The translations under genes were made by a program, and so were the position numbers. Shown one piece after another: positions 36,323-44,101 of a stretch of 64,000 nucleotides of DNA. Within the stretch, counting starts at the first letter, position 1, and each line of letters opens with the position of its first letter. The notes beneath the pieces are model-generated. The model ran no database searches. It had not been told where the DNA came from and saw nothing but the letters and a program-made list of their open reading frames with translations. Origin of the DNA: Sphingobacterium sp. B16(2022) (lineage in GTDB: Bacteria > Bacteroidota > Bacteroidia > Sphingobacteriales > Sphingobacteriaceae); assembly GCF_012030425.1 (NCBI RefSeq), contig NZ_JAAUVN010000003.1:558001-622000 (forward strand). Reading direction: 5' to 3'.

Positions 36323-38098
36323 TTATTTAAAATTATAAAATTTCCATTTTGCTTGATGGTTAGGTTCAAGCTTTTGATTTGTCAATATCGCCCTGACCAT
36401 CTCCATAGGTAAGTAATTCTCCTTAATGACCCGGTCATGAAATTCGGTATAGGACATTTTCCCCGATCCGACCAATTCATCACTGATACTCAGTAACTGC
36501 AAACCACCGATCAAATAAGCCAATTGATATAAAGGATCGTAGGAACCTTCAAATGATCGCTTCACTTCACCATGCGCATTTGCAGGTTCATGACCGACCT
36601 GATTAACTAAATAATCAACACATTGCTGTGGCGTCCACTCACCTAAGTGAAATTTAATACTGAAGGTAATCCGTGCGCAACGGTGCATCCGCCAAAATAA
36701 CATCCCGATACGTTCTTCCGGTGTTTTTGCAAAACCCATTCTATAGAGCAGTAATTCCCAATATAACGTCCAGCCTTCTGTCCAGAATGGTGTATTGAAA
36801 TTCTGCTCACGATACGGTTTATACCTTTTATTCATAAAATACTGTAGATGATGCCCCGGATTGAGTTCGTGCTGCACCGTACCCAAAGAAAAATGTGGAT
36901 TGTTACCACGCATGCTCATCATTTTCTGATCATAAGTCATGGTATTGGTCGGATAGGAAATACTGATCTCACGCCCTCCCGTAAAAAAAGGATTCACCAA
37001 CTGCCGTTCAGGAGTCATCATAATCATTCCCCAGGTCTCATCCGCCAATTCAGGAATTGCAATTAGCTCGTGCTCCTTGATAAATGCTTGGGCCCGATCA
37101 TACAATTCATTGATCAGACCAGGTTGTTGCCCTTCTGGCACATAGGTGTTTTTAACCTTTTCCTGCGCGGCCTTCCAGTCGTCTCCAAATCCCATCTCAC
37201 GAGAAGCTTTTAATAACTCTGCCACGCACCATTCCCATTCCTGATCAGCGATACGCAACAACTCATCCGCATTATATGCAATCATTTCTTCACGTAACTT
37301 TTTGTTGAGTGCAGATTTTCCGATCGGTTGCCCACCAATATTACTGCCATCATTAAAGACTTTCCAATTGCTCTTTCCCTGCAAAGCTGTTTTATATTGA
37401 ATCAGTTTTTCATTTAAACTTTCATAAGATTTAGGGACCCACCAAGTAAACATCGGGTCATATCCATTATAGAAATCGAACGCACTCTCCAAACGGACTC
37501 GCAATGACTCCACCATATTGACCAAAAAATTGACATCAGCAGATTCAATCGCGGCCGCATTTTCTAGCTTTTGAATCGATTCAGAAACCTGATCAGTAGT
37601 TTTTTCTAACACTATGGCAACATCCTTGCCGACCACAGCGGCACCGCGACGACGTTTCTGTTCAAACTGAAGAATATTTTCGGCAAAGGGTAAGTAGGCC
37701 TTCAGTCGATTGTAAGAAGCTAATGTTTCTTTGAGTTCTTCCTTGTGTCGTTGCACTTTTTGGTTCAGCAAAATATAATCGACTTGACCATTTGTATTCA
37801 ATTTCTTATAATCAAATCCTTTTAATTTAGCTAAATAGTCATCATCGATCTTGACCAGTCTATTGATCTGCTCGGGTGAGGCTGCCGACTGCTGAAATCC
37901 CCAATTTTTAGGCATTGGGCCATAAAAATAATTGACAGCCTGCAGATCATGGCGGTATTGTATGATATAAGGCTCAATAGGTGTTGTGTGTTGATACAAA
38001 TCCATATCTTGGGCATCTGTTAGCGAAGAAGCCATACAAAGCACTCCAATGACTATAAATTTCTTTACGTTAGGGTTATTGTTGTTTTTCTTCATCAT
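36323..38098 (-). CDS. DUF885-family zinc-peptidase-like protein
   Basis: A 591-residue exported protein (signal peptide ending near SLTDAQ, residue 30). DUF885 proteins are helical gluzincin-like peptidases; the zinc motif is HELNPGHHLQ (about residue 417), with a third ligand probably the Glu in FWTEGWTLYWE (about 448). Substrates of the family are short peptides, often cleaved at the carboxyl side. The GHEPANAHGEVKR segment is typical of the C-terminal active-site lid. Placed between the dehydrogenase (17 bp) and the permease (21 bp), it likely digests hydroxyproline-containing peptides. Substrate is inferred. Confidence 0.8.
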   Translation of the reverse strand: MMKKNNNNPNVKKFIVIGVLCMASSLTDAQDMDLYQHTTPIEPYIIQYRHDLQAVNYFYGPMPKNWGFQQSAASPEQINRLVKIDDDYLAKLKGFDYKKLNTNGQVDYILLNQKVQRHKEELKETLASYNRLKAYLPFAENILQFEQKRRRGAAVVGKDVAIVLEKTTDQVSESIQKLENAAAIESADVNFLVNMVESLRVRLESAFDFYNGYDPMFTWWVPKSYESLNEKLIQYKTALQGKSNWKVFNDGSNIGGQPIGKSALNKKLREEMIAYNADELLRIADQEWEWCVAELLKASREMGFGDDWKAAQEKVKNTYVPEGQQPGLINELYDRAQAFIKEHELIAIPELADETWGMIMMTPERQLVNPFFTGGREISISYPTNTMTYDQKMMSMRGNNPHFSLGTVQHELNPGHHLQYFMNKRYKPYREQNFNTPFWTEGWTLYWELLLYRMGFAKTPEERIGMLFWRMHRCARITFSIKFHLGEWTPQQCVDYLVNQVGHEPANAHGEVKRSFEGSYDPLYQLAYLIGGLQLLSISDELVGSGKMSYTEFHDRVIKENYLPMEMVRAILTNQKLEPNHQAKWKFYNFK

Positions 38099-38114
38099 TT
38101 AGGTTTATTTTTGT

Positions 38115-39374
38115 CTATTGAAACCGATCTGGACTAAAGCCCTTGATATCCGTTTCTGTAGGTTTATCGGATAGTAGGGCTGTGATCGCTTTTCCGTAAG
38201 CAGGTCCCAAACTCAAACCCATCATACCACCCGCACCCGCAATGCTGACATTGCTGTATTTAGAAGTCCTGCCCAAATATGGAAGCCCATCTGGCGAACA
38301 TGGTCTGTAGCCAAACCAGATATCCTGCGGATAATCGACCTTTAGATCAGGGAAATATTTAGGGATAGATTCGACGATACCTTTTACGCGATTACTGTAT
38401 ATCTTATCATTTGCCGGACCTAATTCCATGGTTCCACTAAAACGAATCTGATTATTCATAGGCGTCACCGCTACACGAGCTTCTAACAGCAAAGCCGCAT
38501 GTACCATCTGGTTATTGTCGGTTGTATTATGCATAAAAGAATACCCCTTTCCAGGCATTAAAGGTAACTTCAAATGTAACTTCGAAGCTAATGCAGGTAG
38601 CGACGCTCCCCCAGTCACGACAATTTCATCGGCATGAAATGCTCCTTTTGAAGTAAGGATTTCAGACACCTTTTTACCTGAAAACTTGAATCCTGTTACA
38701 TCTGTTTGATAGTGAACCTGGACACCATGAGCGAACAAGTAATCTGTCAATGTTTTCATCAATTTGGGAGGATACAAGATACCATCACATTTGTATAAAA
38801 TACCTCCGATCGTATCCATTCGGAGATTAGGCTCTAAAGCCTGTATACCCGCTTGATCAAAAACTTCCACATCCAATCCCAAGTTTTGGGCTTTTTCTGC
38901 CAATTCAATTTCTTCATGCGCAACATGGCTAGATTTGTAGAGCATCATAATACCGTTCTGTCTTAGCTCAAAATCAAAACCCTCCTGTTGAGCCAATTCA
39001 TCATATGATCGGCTACTCGCAAGGTTCAAATCACGTATAGCTGCTGCATTTCGGTTTACATGTTTTTCATTGGCATGCTTCAAAAATTTCAAACCCCAAT
39101 CGATCAATGAAAAATTCAATGAAGGTCTGACGTAAAATGGACTTTTACTATTCAGCATCCATTTTACACCTTGTGCCACGATGCCTGGTGCTGCCAATGG
39201 TGTAAAATGACTAGGCACGATCATTCCTGCATTGCCATAGGAACAATTGTCTTGCCCATTCCCTTTCTCTAAAATTTGAACTTCCCAACCATCCTGTAAG
39301 AGGTAATAGGCAGTAGACAATCCTGCTATACCCGCCCCTATGATAGCAACTTTTCCTTTATTATGTGTTGACAC
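38115..39374 (-). CDS. FAD-dependent D-amino-acid dehydrogenase, probable cis-4-hydroxy-D-proline dehydrogenase
   Basis: A 419-residue DadA-like flavoprotein. The FAD-binding motif is VAIIGAGIAGLSTAYYLLQ (residues 9-27) with the acidic end EKG; the C-terminal WFGYRPCSPDGLPYLGRT and AGAGGMMGLSLGPAYG segments complete the FAD site. The family oxidises D-amino acids to imino acids, passing electrons to the respiratory chain. Its neighbour is the hydroxyproline epimerase gene (23 bp upstream), so the substrate is most likely cis-4-hydroxy-D-proline, giving delta1-pyrroline-4-hydroxy-2-carboxylate. This is the second step of the pathway. Confidence 0.88.
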   Translation of the reverse strand: MSTHNKGKVAIIGAGIAGLSTAYYLLQDGWEVQILEKGNGQDNCSYGNAGMIVPSHFTPLAAPGIVAQGVKWMLNSKSPFYVRPSLNFSLIDWGLKFLKHANEKHVNRNAAAIRDLNLASSRSYDELAQQEGFDFELRQNGIMMLYKSSHVAHEEIELAEKAQNLGLDVEVFDQAGIQALEPNLRMDTIGGILYKCDGILYPPKLMKTLTDYLFAHGVQVHYQTDVTGFKFSGKKVSEILTSKGAFHADEIVVTGGASLPALASKLHLKLPLMPGKGYSFMHNTTDNNQMVHAALLLEARVAVTPMNNQIRFSGTMELGPANDKIYSNRVKGIVESIPKYFPDLKVDYPQDIWFGYRPCSPDGLPYLGRTSKYSNVSIAGAGGMMGLSLGPAYGKAITALLSDKPTETDIKGFSPDRFQ

Positions 39375-39397
39375 TTTTTTTGATATTTTAATAGTAA

Positions 39398-40399
39398 TTA
39401 CATAACCTGAAATCCTTCTTTATAGGGGTCTTCATCATCAATAATGATTTGACTATACCCCGTAATTCTTGCCCAGCCTTCTACAGAGGGAATGATGGCA
39501 GTCTGCCCCGATATAGTTGTTTCTTCTTCGATACGACCGACAAATTGCGAACCGATATAACTCTCATGAACAAACTCTTCTCCTTTTTTCAACTTCCCTT
39601 TAGCATACCATTGTGCCATGCGAGCAGAAGTTCCCGTACCACAGGGAGATCTATCCAATGCATTCTCACCTACCAACACAGCATTTCTTCCTGTAGAATT
39701 TTCTTTGGTTGGTTTCCCAGTCCATTGGATATGGCTCAGACCATAAATATTTTCATTTTCAGGATGAACAAAATCTGTCTGCTCATTAAGTAAATGGCGA
39801 ATAATTTTCCCATAATGAATGAGCTGACTCGCTGAAAAATCGCTTATATCTCTAAAATTTTTCTGCGGATCAACAATGGCGTAAAAATTCCCACCATAGG
39901 CTACATCAACAATAATTTCACCCAAATCTGGGCATATCACGTTAAGTCCTTCTTTATAGAGAAAAGACTTAACATTGGTCAGCTTAACCGTTTTTACCTT
40001 TGGTCCTTCTTGTACATAATCGATCAGGATTAAACCTGCTGGTGTCTCTAGACGCAGCTTACCCGGTACTTTAGGGATGACCAATCCCTCTTCAATCGCA
40101 ATAGTCACAGTACCAATAGTACCATGTCCACACATCGGAAGACAGCCGCTTGTTTCAATATAAAGTACACCGGTATCATTATTTGGATCTGTTGGCGGAT
40201 ACAGAATACTTCCGCTCATCATATCATGACCACGGGGTTCAAACATCAATCCTTTACGAATCCAGTCATATTCTTCCATAAAATGTAGCCGACGTTCCAT
40301 CATCGAATTTCCATGCAACACCGGCCCTCCTCCTGCTACCAACCTAACTGGACAACCACAGGTGTGGGAGTCAATACAAAAAAACGTTTTCTTCATCAA
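39398..40399 (-). CDS. 4-hydroxyproline 2-epimerase
   Basis: A 333-residue proline-racemase-superfamily enzyme. Both catalytic cysteines are present: Cys90 in PMCGHGTIG and Cys253 in DRSPCGTGTSARMA, the pair needed for epimerisation (dehydratases of the superfamily replace the second with Thr). The N-terminal IDSHTCGCPVR resembles the substrate-carboxylate site. It interconverts trans-4-hydroxy-L-proline and cis-4-hydroxy-D-proline, the entry step. The neighbouring deaminase, aldehyde dehydrogenase and D-amino-acid dehydrogenase make hydroxyproline the certain substrate class. The second Met (40396) is an equally good start. Confidence 0.94.
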   Translation of the reverse strand: MMKKTFFCIDSHTCGCPVRLVAGGGPVLHGNSMMERRLHFMEEYDWIRKGLMFEPRGHDMMSGSILYPPTDPNNDTGVLYIETSGCLPMCGHGTIGTVTIAIEEGLVIPKVPGKLRLETPAGLILIDYVQEGPKVKTVKLTNVKSFLYKEGLNVICPDLGEIIVDVAYGGNFYAIVDPQKNFRDISDFSASQLIHYGKIIRHLLNEQTDFVHPENENIYGLSHIQWTGKPTKENSTGRNAVLVGENALDRSPCGTGTSARMAQWYAKGKLKKGEEFVHESYIGSQFVGRIEEETTISGQTAIIPSVEGWARITGYSQIIIDDEDPYKEGFQVM

Positions 40400-40417
40400 T
40401 TGCTATACAAAAATGTC

Positions 40418-41905
40418 CTAAATACTTGTTGTTGTAACCACAGCACCATCTACGATCCGCGCAATACCTAATGGATTTTCATTTTTCAACTCTTCTGGCA
40501 AGAATTCATCTGGCCAGTTCTGAAAAGATAAAGGGCGTACAAAACGCTTCACCGCATCCGGTCCTACAGAGGTAAATCTTGGGTCGGTACAGGAAGGAAA
40601 AGGACCTCCATGCTGCATCGCATAGACCACTTCTACTCCAGTTGGCATTCCGTTAAATAAGATACGCCCTGCTTTATCTTTCACCACATTAAAAACATCT
40701 AGATGTTCTTGCACATCCTCCTTAGTCCCTGCAATTGTAATCGTCAATTGTCCCTTGAGCTGCTGCGCTATAGCCAGTACTTCATCATCATTTTCGGCTT
40801 CTACCAATACAGCAAAAGGACCAAATACTTCTTCACTTAATACCTGATTTTTTAAGAAATTGCTTGCTGAAGTTCTAATGATCCTGGGACGACCTTGACC
40901 TCGAGTGGATTCAACACTCGATTCGGCGATTACAGCTACCGCATGTTGGCTGCTTAATGTTATTTTATTTTTTTCAAAATGTTCATAAATACCCTCATTG
41001 AGCATTGTGCCCGGAGCAATAGTAGCTATTGCCGATGCCAACGCTTTTTTAAACCGTTCTAGAGCATCACCTTTTACAGCTATAAATACCCCAGGATTGG
41101 TACAGAACTGGCCCACACCCAAAGTCAGCGAAGCGGCATATTCTTTCGCGAGATCTTCCGCTCTATCCGTTAGGAGATGGGTAAAGGCAAATACCGGATT
41201 GATACTTCCCATCTCGGCAAATACCGGTATCGGTTCTTCCCTTTGGTTAGCGATATCAAATAGGGCTTTCCCACCCCAATACGACCCCGTAAAGCCAACC
41301 GCTTTCACAAGAGGATGAGCCGTCAGATAGGCACCTATCTTGGTATCTGTACCTTCAATATGGGCACCAAGAATATGGCTAAACACTCCTTCCGGCCACC
41401 CAAATTCTTTAATAACAGTCGCTATCGCATCGGCCATAATGGTCGATGTTTGAGAATGTCCCGAATGGCCTTTCACAATCACTGGACAGCCTGCGCCAAT
41501 AGCACTCGCCGTATCACCTCCTGCCGTAGAAAAAGCAAATGGAAAATTACTGGCCCCGAATACAACAACTGGTCCTATGCCCAAATTGAATTTCCGGATA
41601 TCACTTTTACCTGTTTCAGTATTTGCTAAATCGATGCGGGCTTCTGTATAAATACCCATTGCCACCGCATTGGCATAACTGCGCCATTGCCCTACTGTTC
41701 GTGCCTTTTCGCCTGTAAGACGAGGCAAAGGCAATGCTGTTTCTGCATGAGCAGTCTCCAAAAGTTCCGGGCCTAACCCTTCAATTTCAGTTGCAACAGC
41801 ATGCATAAATGCGGCACGCTGCGCAATCGTCGTAGATTTCAAAAATTGAAATGCTTCTGCCGCTATGCGAATACGCTCATCCAAATAAACTTGTGATTGA
41901 TTCAT
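40418..41905 (-). CDS. Aldehyde dehydrogenase, probable 2-oxoglutarate semialdehyde dehydrogenase
   Basis: A 495-residue aldehyde dehydrogenase. Catalytic Cys lies in GVGQFCTNPGVF and the general-base Glu in VFAEMGSINPVF; the NAD(P)-binding FGASNFPFAFS and GFTGSYWGGKAL segments belong to the branch of NADP-linked 2-oxoglutarate semialdehyde dehydrogenases (as in hydroxyproline and sugar-acid pathways). It catalyses the final oxidation of the semialdehyde to 2-oxoglutarate. Gap to the epimerase is 18 bp. A 95-bp gap to the deaminase holds a small inverted repeat, GAATAGTATTC. Confidence 0.93.
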   Translation of the reverse strand: MNQSQVYLDERIRIAAEAFQFLKSTTIAQRAAFMHAVATEIEGLGPELLETAHAETALPLPRLTGEKARTVGQWRSYANAVAMGIYTEARIDLANTETGKSDIRKFNLGIGPVVVFGASNFPFAFSTAGGDTASAIGAGCPVIVKGHSGHSQTSTIMADAIATVIKEFGWPEGVFSHILGAHIEGTDTKIGAYLTAHPLVKAVGFTGSYWGGKALFDIANQREEPIPVFAEMGSINPVFAFTHLLTDRAEDLAKEYAASLTLGVGQFCTNPGVFIAVKGDALERFKKALASAIATIAPGTMLNEGIYEHFEKNKITLSSQHAVAVIAESSVESTRGQGRPRIIRTSASNFLKNQVLSEEVFGPFAVLVEAENDDEVLAIAQQLKGQLTITIAGTKEDVQEHLDVFNVVKDKAGRILFNGMPTGVEVVYAMQHGGPFPSCTDPRFTSVGPDAVKRFVRPLSFQNWPDEFLPEELKNENPLGIARIVDGAVVTTTSI

Positions 41906-42000
41906 TATTTATTTCAATTTTTATATATAAAAAACGCACCGTAGGCGAATAGTATTCACCAATCGCCCACAGTACCTTAATGCTATTTAACCTGCAGATC

Positions 42001-42903
42001 CTAATTTAACTGAGGGCGATTAGCAATACCATCAGCAATAACTTTATTAATTCTTTCCGCTTCTTCACCCACCAACGGAAGTCTAGGTGCACGAAGATGT
42101 GGCGTACTTATTCCTTCGGCTGTTGCGGCAAGCTTAATATATTGAATAAGCTTAGGGTGGATATCCAGCTCCAATAGAGGCATAAACCAACGATAGATTT
42201 CTAATGCCTTATCGTATTCACCATTTACAGCATAATTATACATCGCAACAGTTTCATTCGGAAAAGCATCAACTAAACCAAAAACCCATCCATCAGCACC
42301 CACTACTATTGATTCCAAAGAGATTGTATCTACACCACCTAATACCTTAAAGCGTTCACCAAATTTATTTTTCATCCGGGTTATATTTGTCAAATCTCGG
42401 GTGGATTCTTTTACCGCAACGATCGTTGGACAATCTTTCAATTCATCAAACATAGCAGTTGATACAAACACCGAATAATCAACCGGGTTATTATAAATTA
42501 ATATTGGCAAATCTGTTGCATTCGCTACTGCTTTAAAATATGCGACCACTTCACGGTCATCAGCCCTATAGCGCATCGGAGGCAATAACATTAAACCGTC
42601 TGCGCCTAATTCTTTTGCTTTAACAGCAAAATTAACAGCATGTTTAGTTGTATTTTCTGCAATGTTTAATATAATCGGTACCCGGCCGGCGATAACCTGA
42701 ATTGCGTAAGTCAATAATTCAAATTTTTCATCCGTATCCAGAACTGCTGCATCACCCAATGATCCTGCAATGATAATACCATGCACCCCTGCTTTAATCT
42801 GTGCTTCGGTATTCTTAGCAAACATATCAAAGTCAATTTCACCATTCTCTTTAAAGGGGGTCAATACTGCTGGGTATACACCCTTCCAATTTAATTCAGC
42901 CAT
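42001..42903 (-). CDS. DapA-superfamily deaminase, probable 1-pyrroline-4-hydroxy-2-carboxylate deaminase
   Basis: A 300-residue (beta/alpha)8 aldolase/dehydratase. Schiff-base Lys165 is in IVAVKESTRD and the catalytic Tyr137 in ILIYNNPVDY; GSLGDAAVLD replaces the GTTGE-type loop of true dihydrodipicolinate synthase, as in hydroxyproline-pathway members. It converts delta1-pyrroline-4-hydroxy-2-carboxylate to 2-oxoglutarate semialdehyde and ammonia, the third step. Its place in the operon decides the call, as sequence alone would allow other DapA-like activities. Confidence 0.9.
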   Translation of the reverse strand: MAELNWKGVYPAVLTPFKENGEIDFDMFAKNTEAQIKAGVHGIIIAGSLGDAAVLDTDEKFELLTYAIQVIAGRVPIILNIAENTTKHAVNFAVKAKELGADGLMLLPPMRYRADDREVVAYFKAVANATDLPILIYNNPVDYSVFVSTAMFDELKDCPTIVAVKESTRDLTNITRMKNKFGERFKVLGGVDTISLESIVVGADGWVFGLVDAFPNETVAMYNYAVNGEYDKALEIYRWFMPLLELDIHPKLIQYIKLAATAEGISTPHLRAPRLPLVGEEAERINKVIADGIANRPQLN

Positions 42904-43016
42904 AGTTGGTTTTTACTTTATTAGTTTAATATTTTCTTTTATCAAAGAAACCAACTATAATAGAAGTAAACTAACCGCCTTTTAATAATTACTTATTGGA
43001 TATTGACATTTACAAT

Positions 43017-43898
43017 CTATTCGTAAAGTAAATTTTTATAATTAGCAACATACATCTTGGGTGAGATTCCTAGAATACTTCTAAAAACGCGATTAAAATT
43101 TGTAATACTATTAAATCCCGAATCATAAGCAACAATCGAAATGCAGTCATAGTCCTTTCCTCCCAATAACCGACAAGCTTCTCTCACTCGTAATTCATTC
43201 AAATACGAAACAAAAGTTTTACCAGTGCTTTTCTTAAAATAGCGACAAAAGGCCTGTGGTGTAAGATTAGCCTTTTCCGCCATCTCATTTAAACCAATAT
43301 TCTCCTTATAATTATTTTCAAGAAAATTACATAAGGTGGTAATCCTAAAAGATCCAACTTCCCCAAAGCCATGAGATATCATTCCAGAAAGGGGTTTAAG
43401 CTTAAATGACAGTTTATTCAAAGACTTCAACAAATAAAAAAAACTTACAAGCTGTCCCAAACTATCCGAATTCTTAAGTGCTTCTATTCTCCGGCTCACT
43501 TGTGGTAAGTATAATTCAGGAACTTTAAAACCACGACCGTTTTTGTCAATAAAATCAAGTAGCATACTTAATTCTGGAACATTCAAAATCTTTGACAAAG
43601 CACCTTTTAAACTAAAGAAAATAGAAATGGACTGAACACAACCGTACATTAAATCATTTTTAAAAACGTGAGCTTGGTTAGATCCTAAAAGAAAAATATC
43701 ATTCTTTTCAAAATAATGTACATTATCATCTACTAATAATTGTCCAGCTCCCTCTTTGATCCAGATTAACTGATATTCCTCATGACAATGCATATGAGGA
43801 TAAAACTTATCCAAAAAATCTTCTTGAATAAAAACGGTTCTATCTTTTGGAACGGGAACCCGATATTGAACGGGTTTCATAAATTGAATTGGTTTCAT
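43017..43898 (-). CDS. AraC-family transcriptional regulator
   Basis: A 293-residue protein: N-terminal cupin-like sensor (about 30-110, with HMHCHEEYQLIWIKEGAGQLLVDD split into conserved His and Gly positions) and C-terminal double helix-turn-helix (about 190-290; NLTPQAFCRYFKKSTGKTFV and YDSGFNSITNFNRVFRSILG). It is the first gene of the hydroxyproline operon (113 bp before the deaminase) and is divergent from the large secreted protein gene, so it probably senses hydroxyproline or a pathway intermediate. A 15-bp inverted repeat in the shared upstream region (43961-43975) is a possible operator. Confidence 0.9.
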   Translation of the reverse strand: MKPIQFMKPVQYRVPVPKDRTVFIQEDFLDKFYPHMHCHEEYQLIWIKEGAGQLLVDDNVHYFEKNDIFLLGSNQAHVFKNDLMYGCVQSISIFFSLKGALSKILNVPELSMLLDFIDKNGRGFKVPELYLPQVSRRIEALKNSDSLGQLVSFFYLLKSLNKLSFKLKPLSGMISHGFGEVGSFRITTLCNFLENNYKENIGLNEMAEKANLTPQAFCRYFKKSTGKTFVSYLNELRVREACRLLGGKDYDCISIVAYDSGFNSITNFNRVFRSILGISPKMYVANYKNLLYE

Positions 43899-44101
43899 AA
43901 ATAGATTGGTTTATAATAAATGTCATTTATACATTAAATTTATAACTTAGTTGTTTACAAAACAAATATTTTGTTGCTTTATATCAATAACATGTTACAC
44001 ATTGTTAAAATCTGGTAATAAAAAAAGAACTTAATAAGTCAAATTTGTAACAGTTCACCTTATATCCTATTAAAGATTAATTAATCTCTAAACTTTGCAA
44101 A
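43899..44101. promoter_or_regulatory. Divergent promoter region with inverted repeat AACAAA-TAT-TTTGTT
   Basis: This 203-bp region drives the AraC-type gene leftward and the large secreted protein gene rightward. AACAAATATTTTGTT at 43961-43975 is a perfect 6+3+6 inverted repeat, the size of a small operator, about 62 bp from the regulator start. No classical -33/-7 pair could be assigned safely. Confidence 0.5.

Noticed and set aside
42001..42903. True dihydrodipicolinate synthase (lysine synthesis)
   Set aside because: Context is hydroxyproline breakdown and the substrate loop differs from the usual synthase GTTGE motif.
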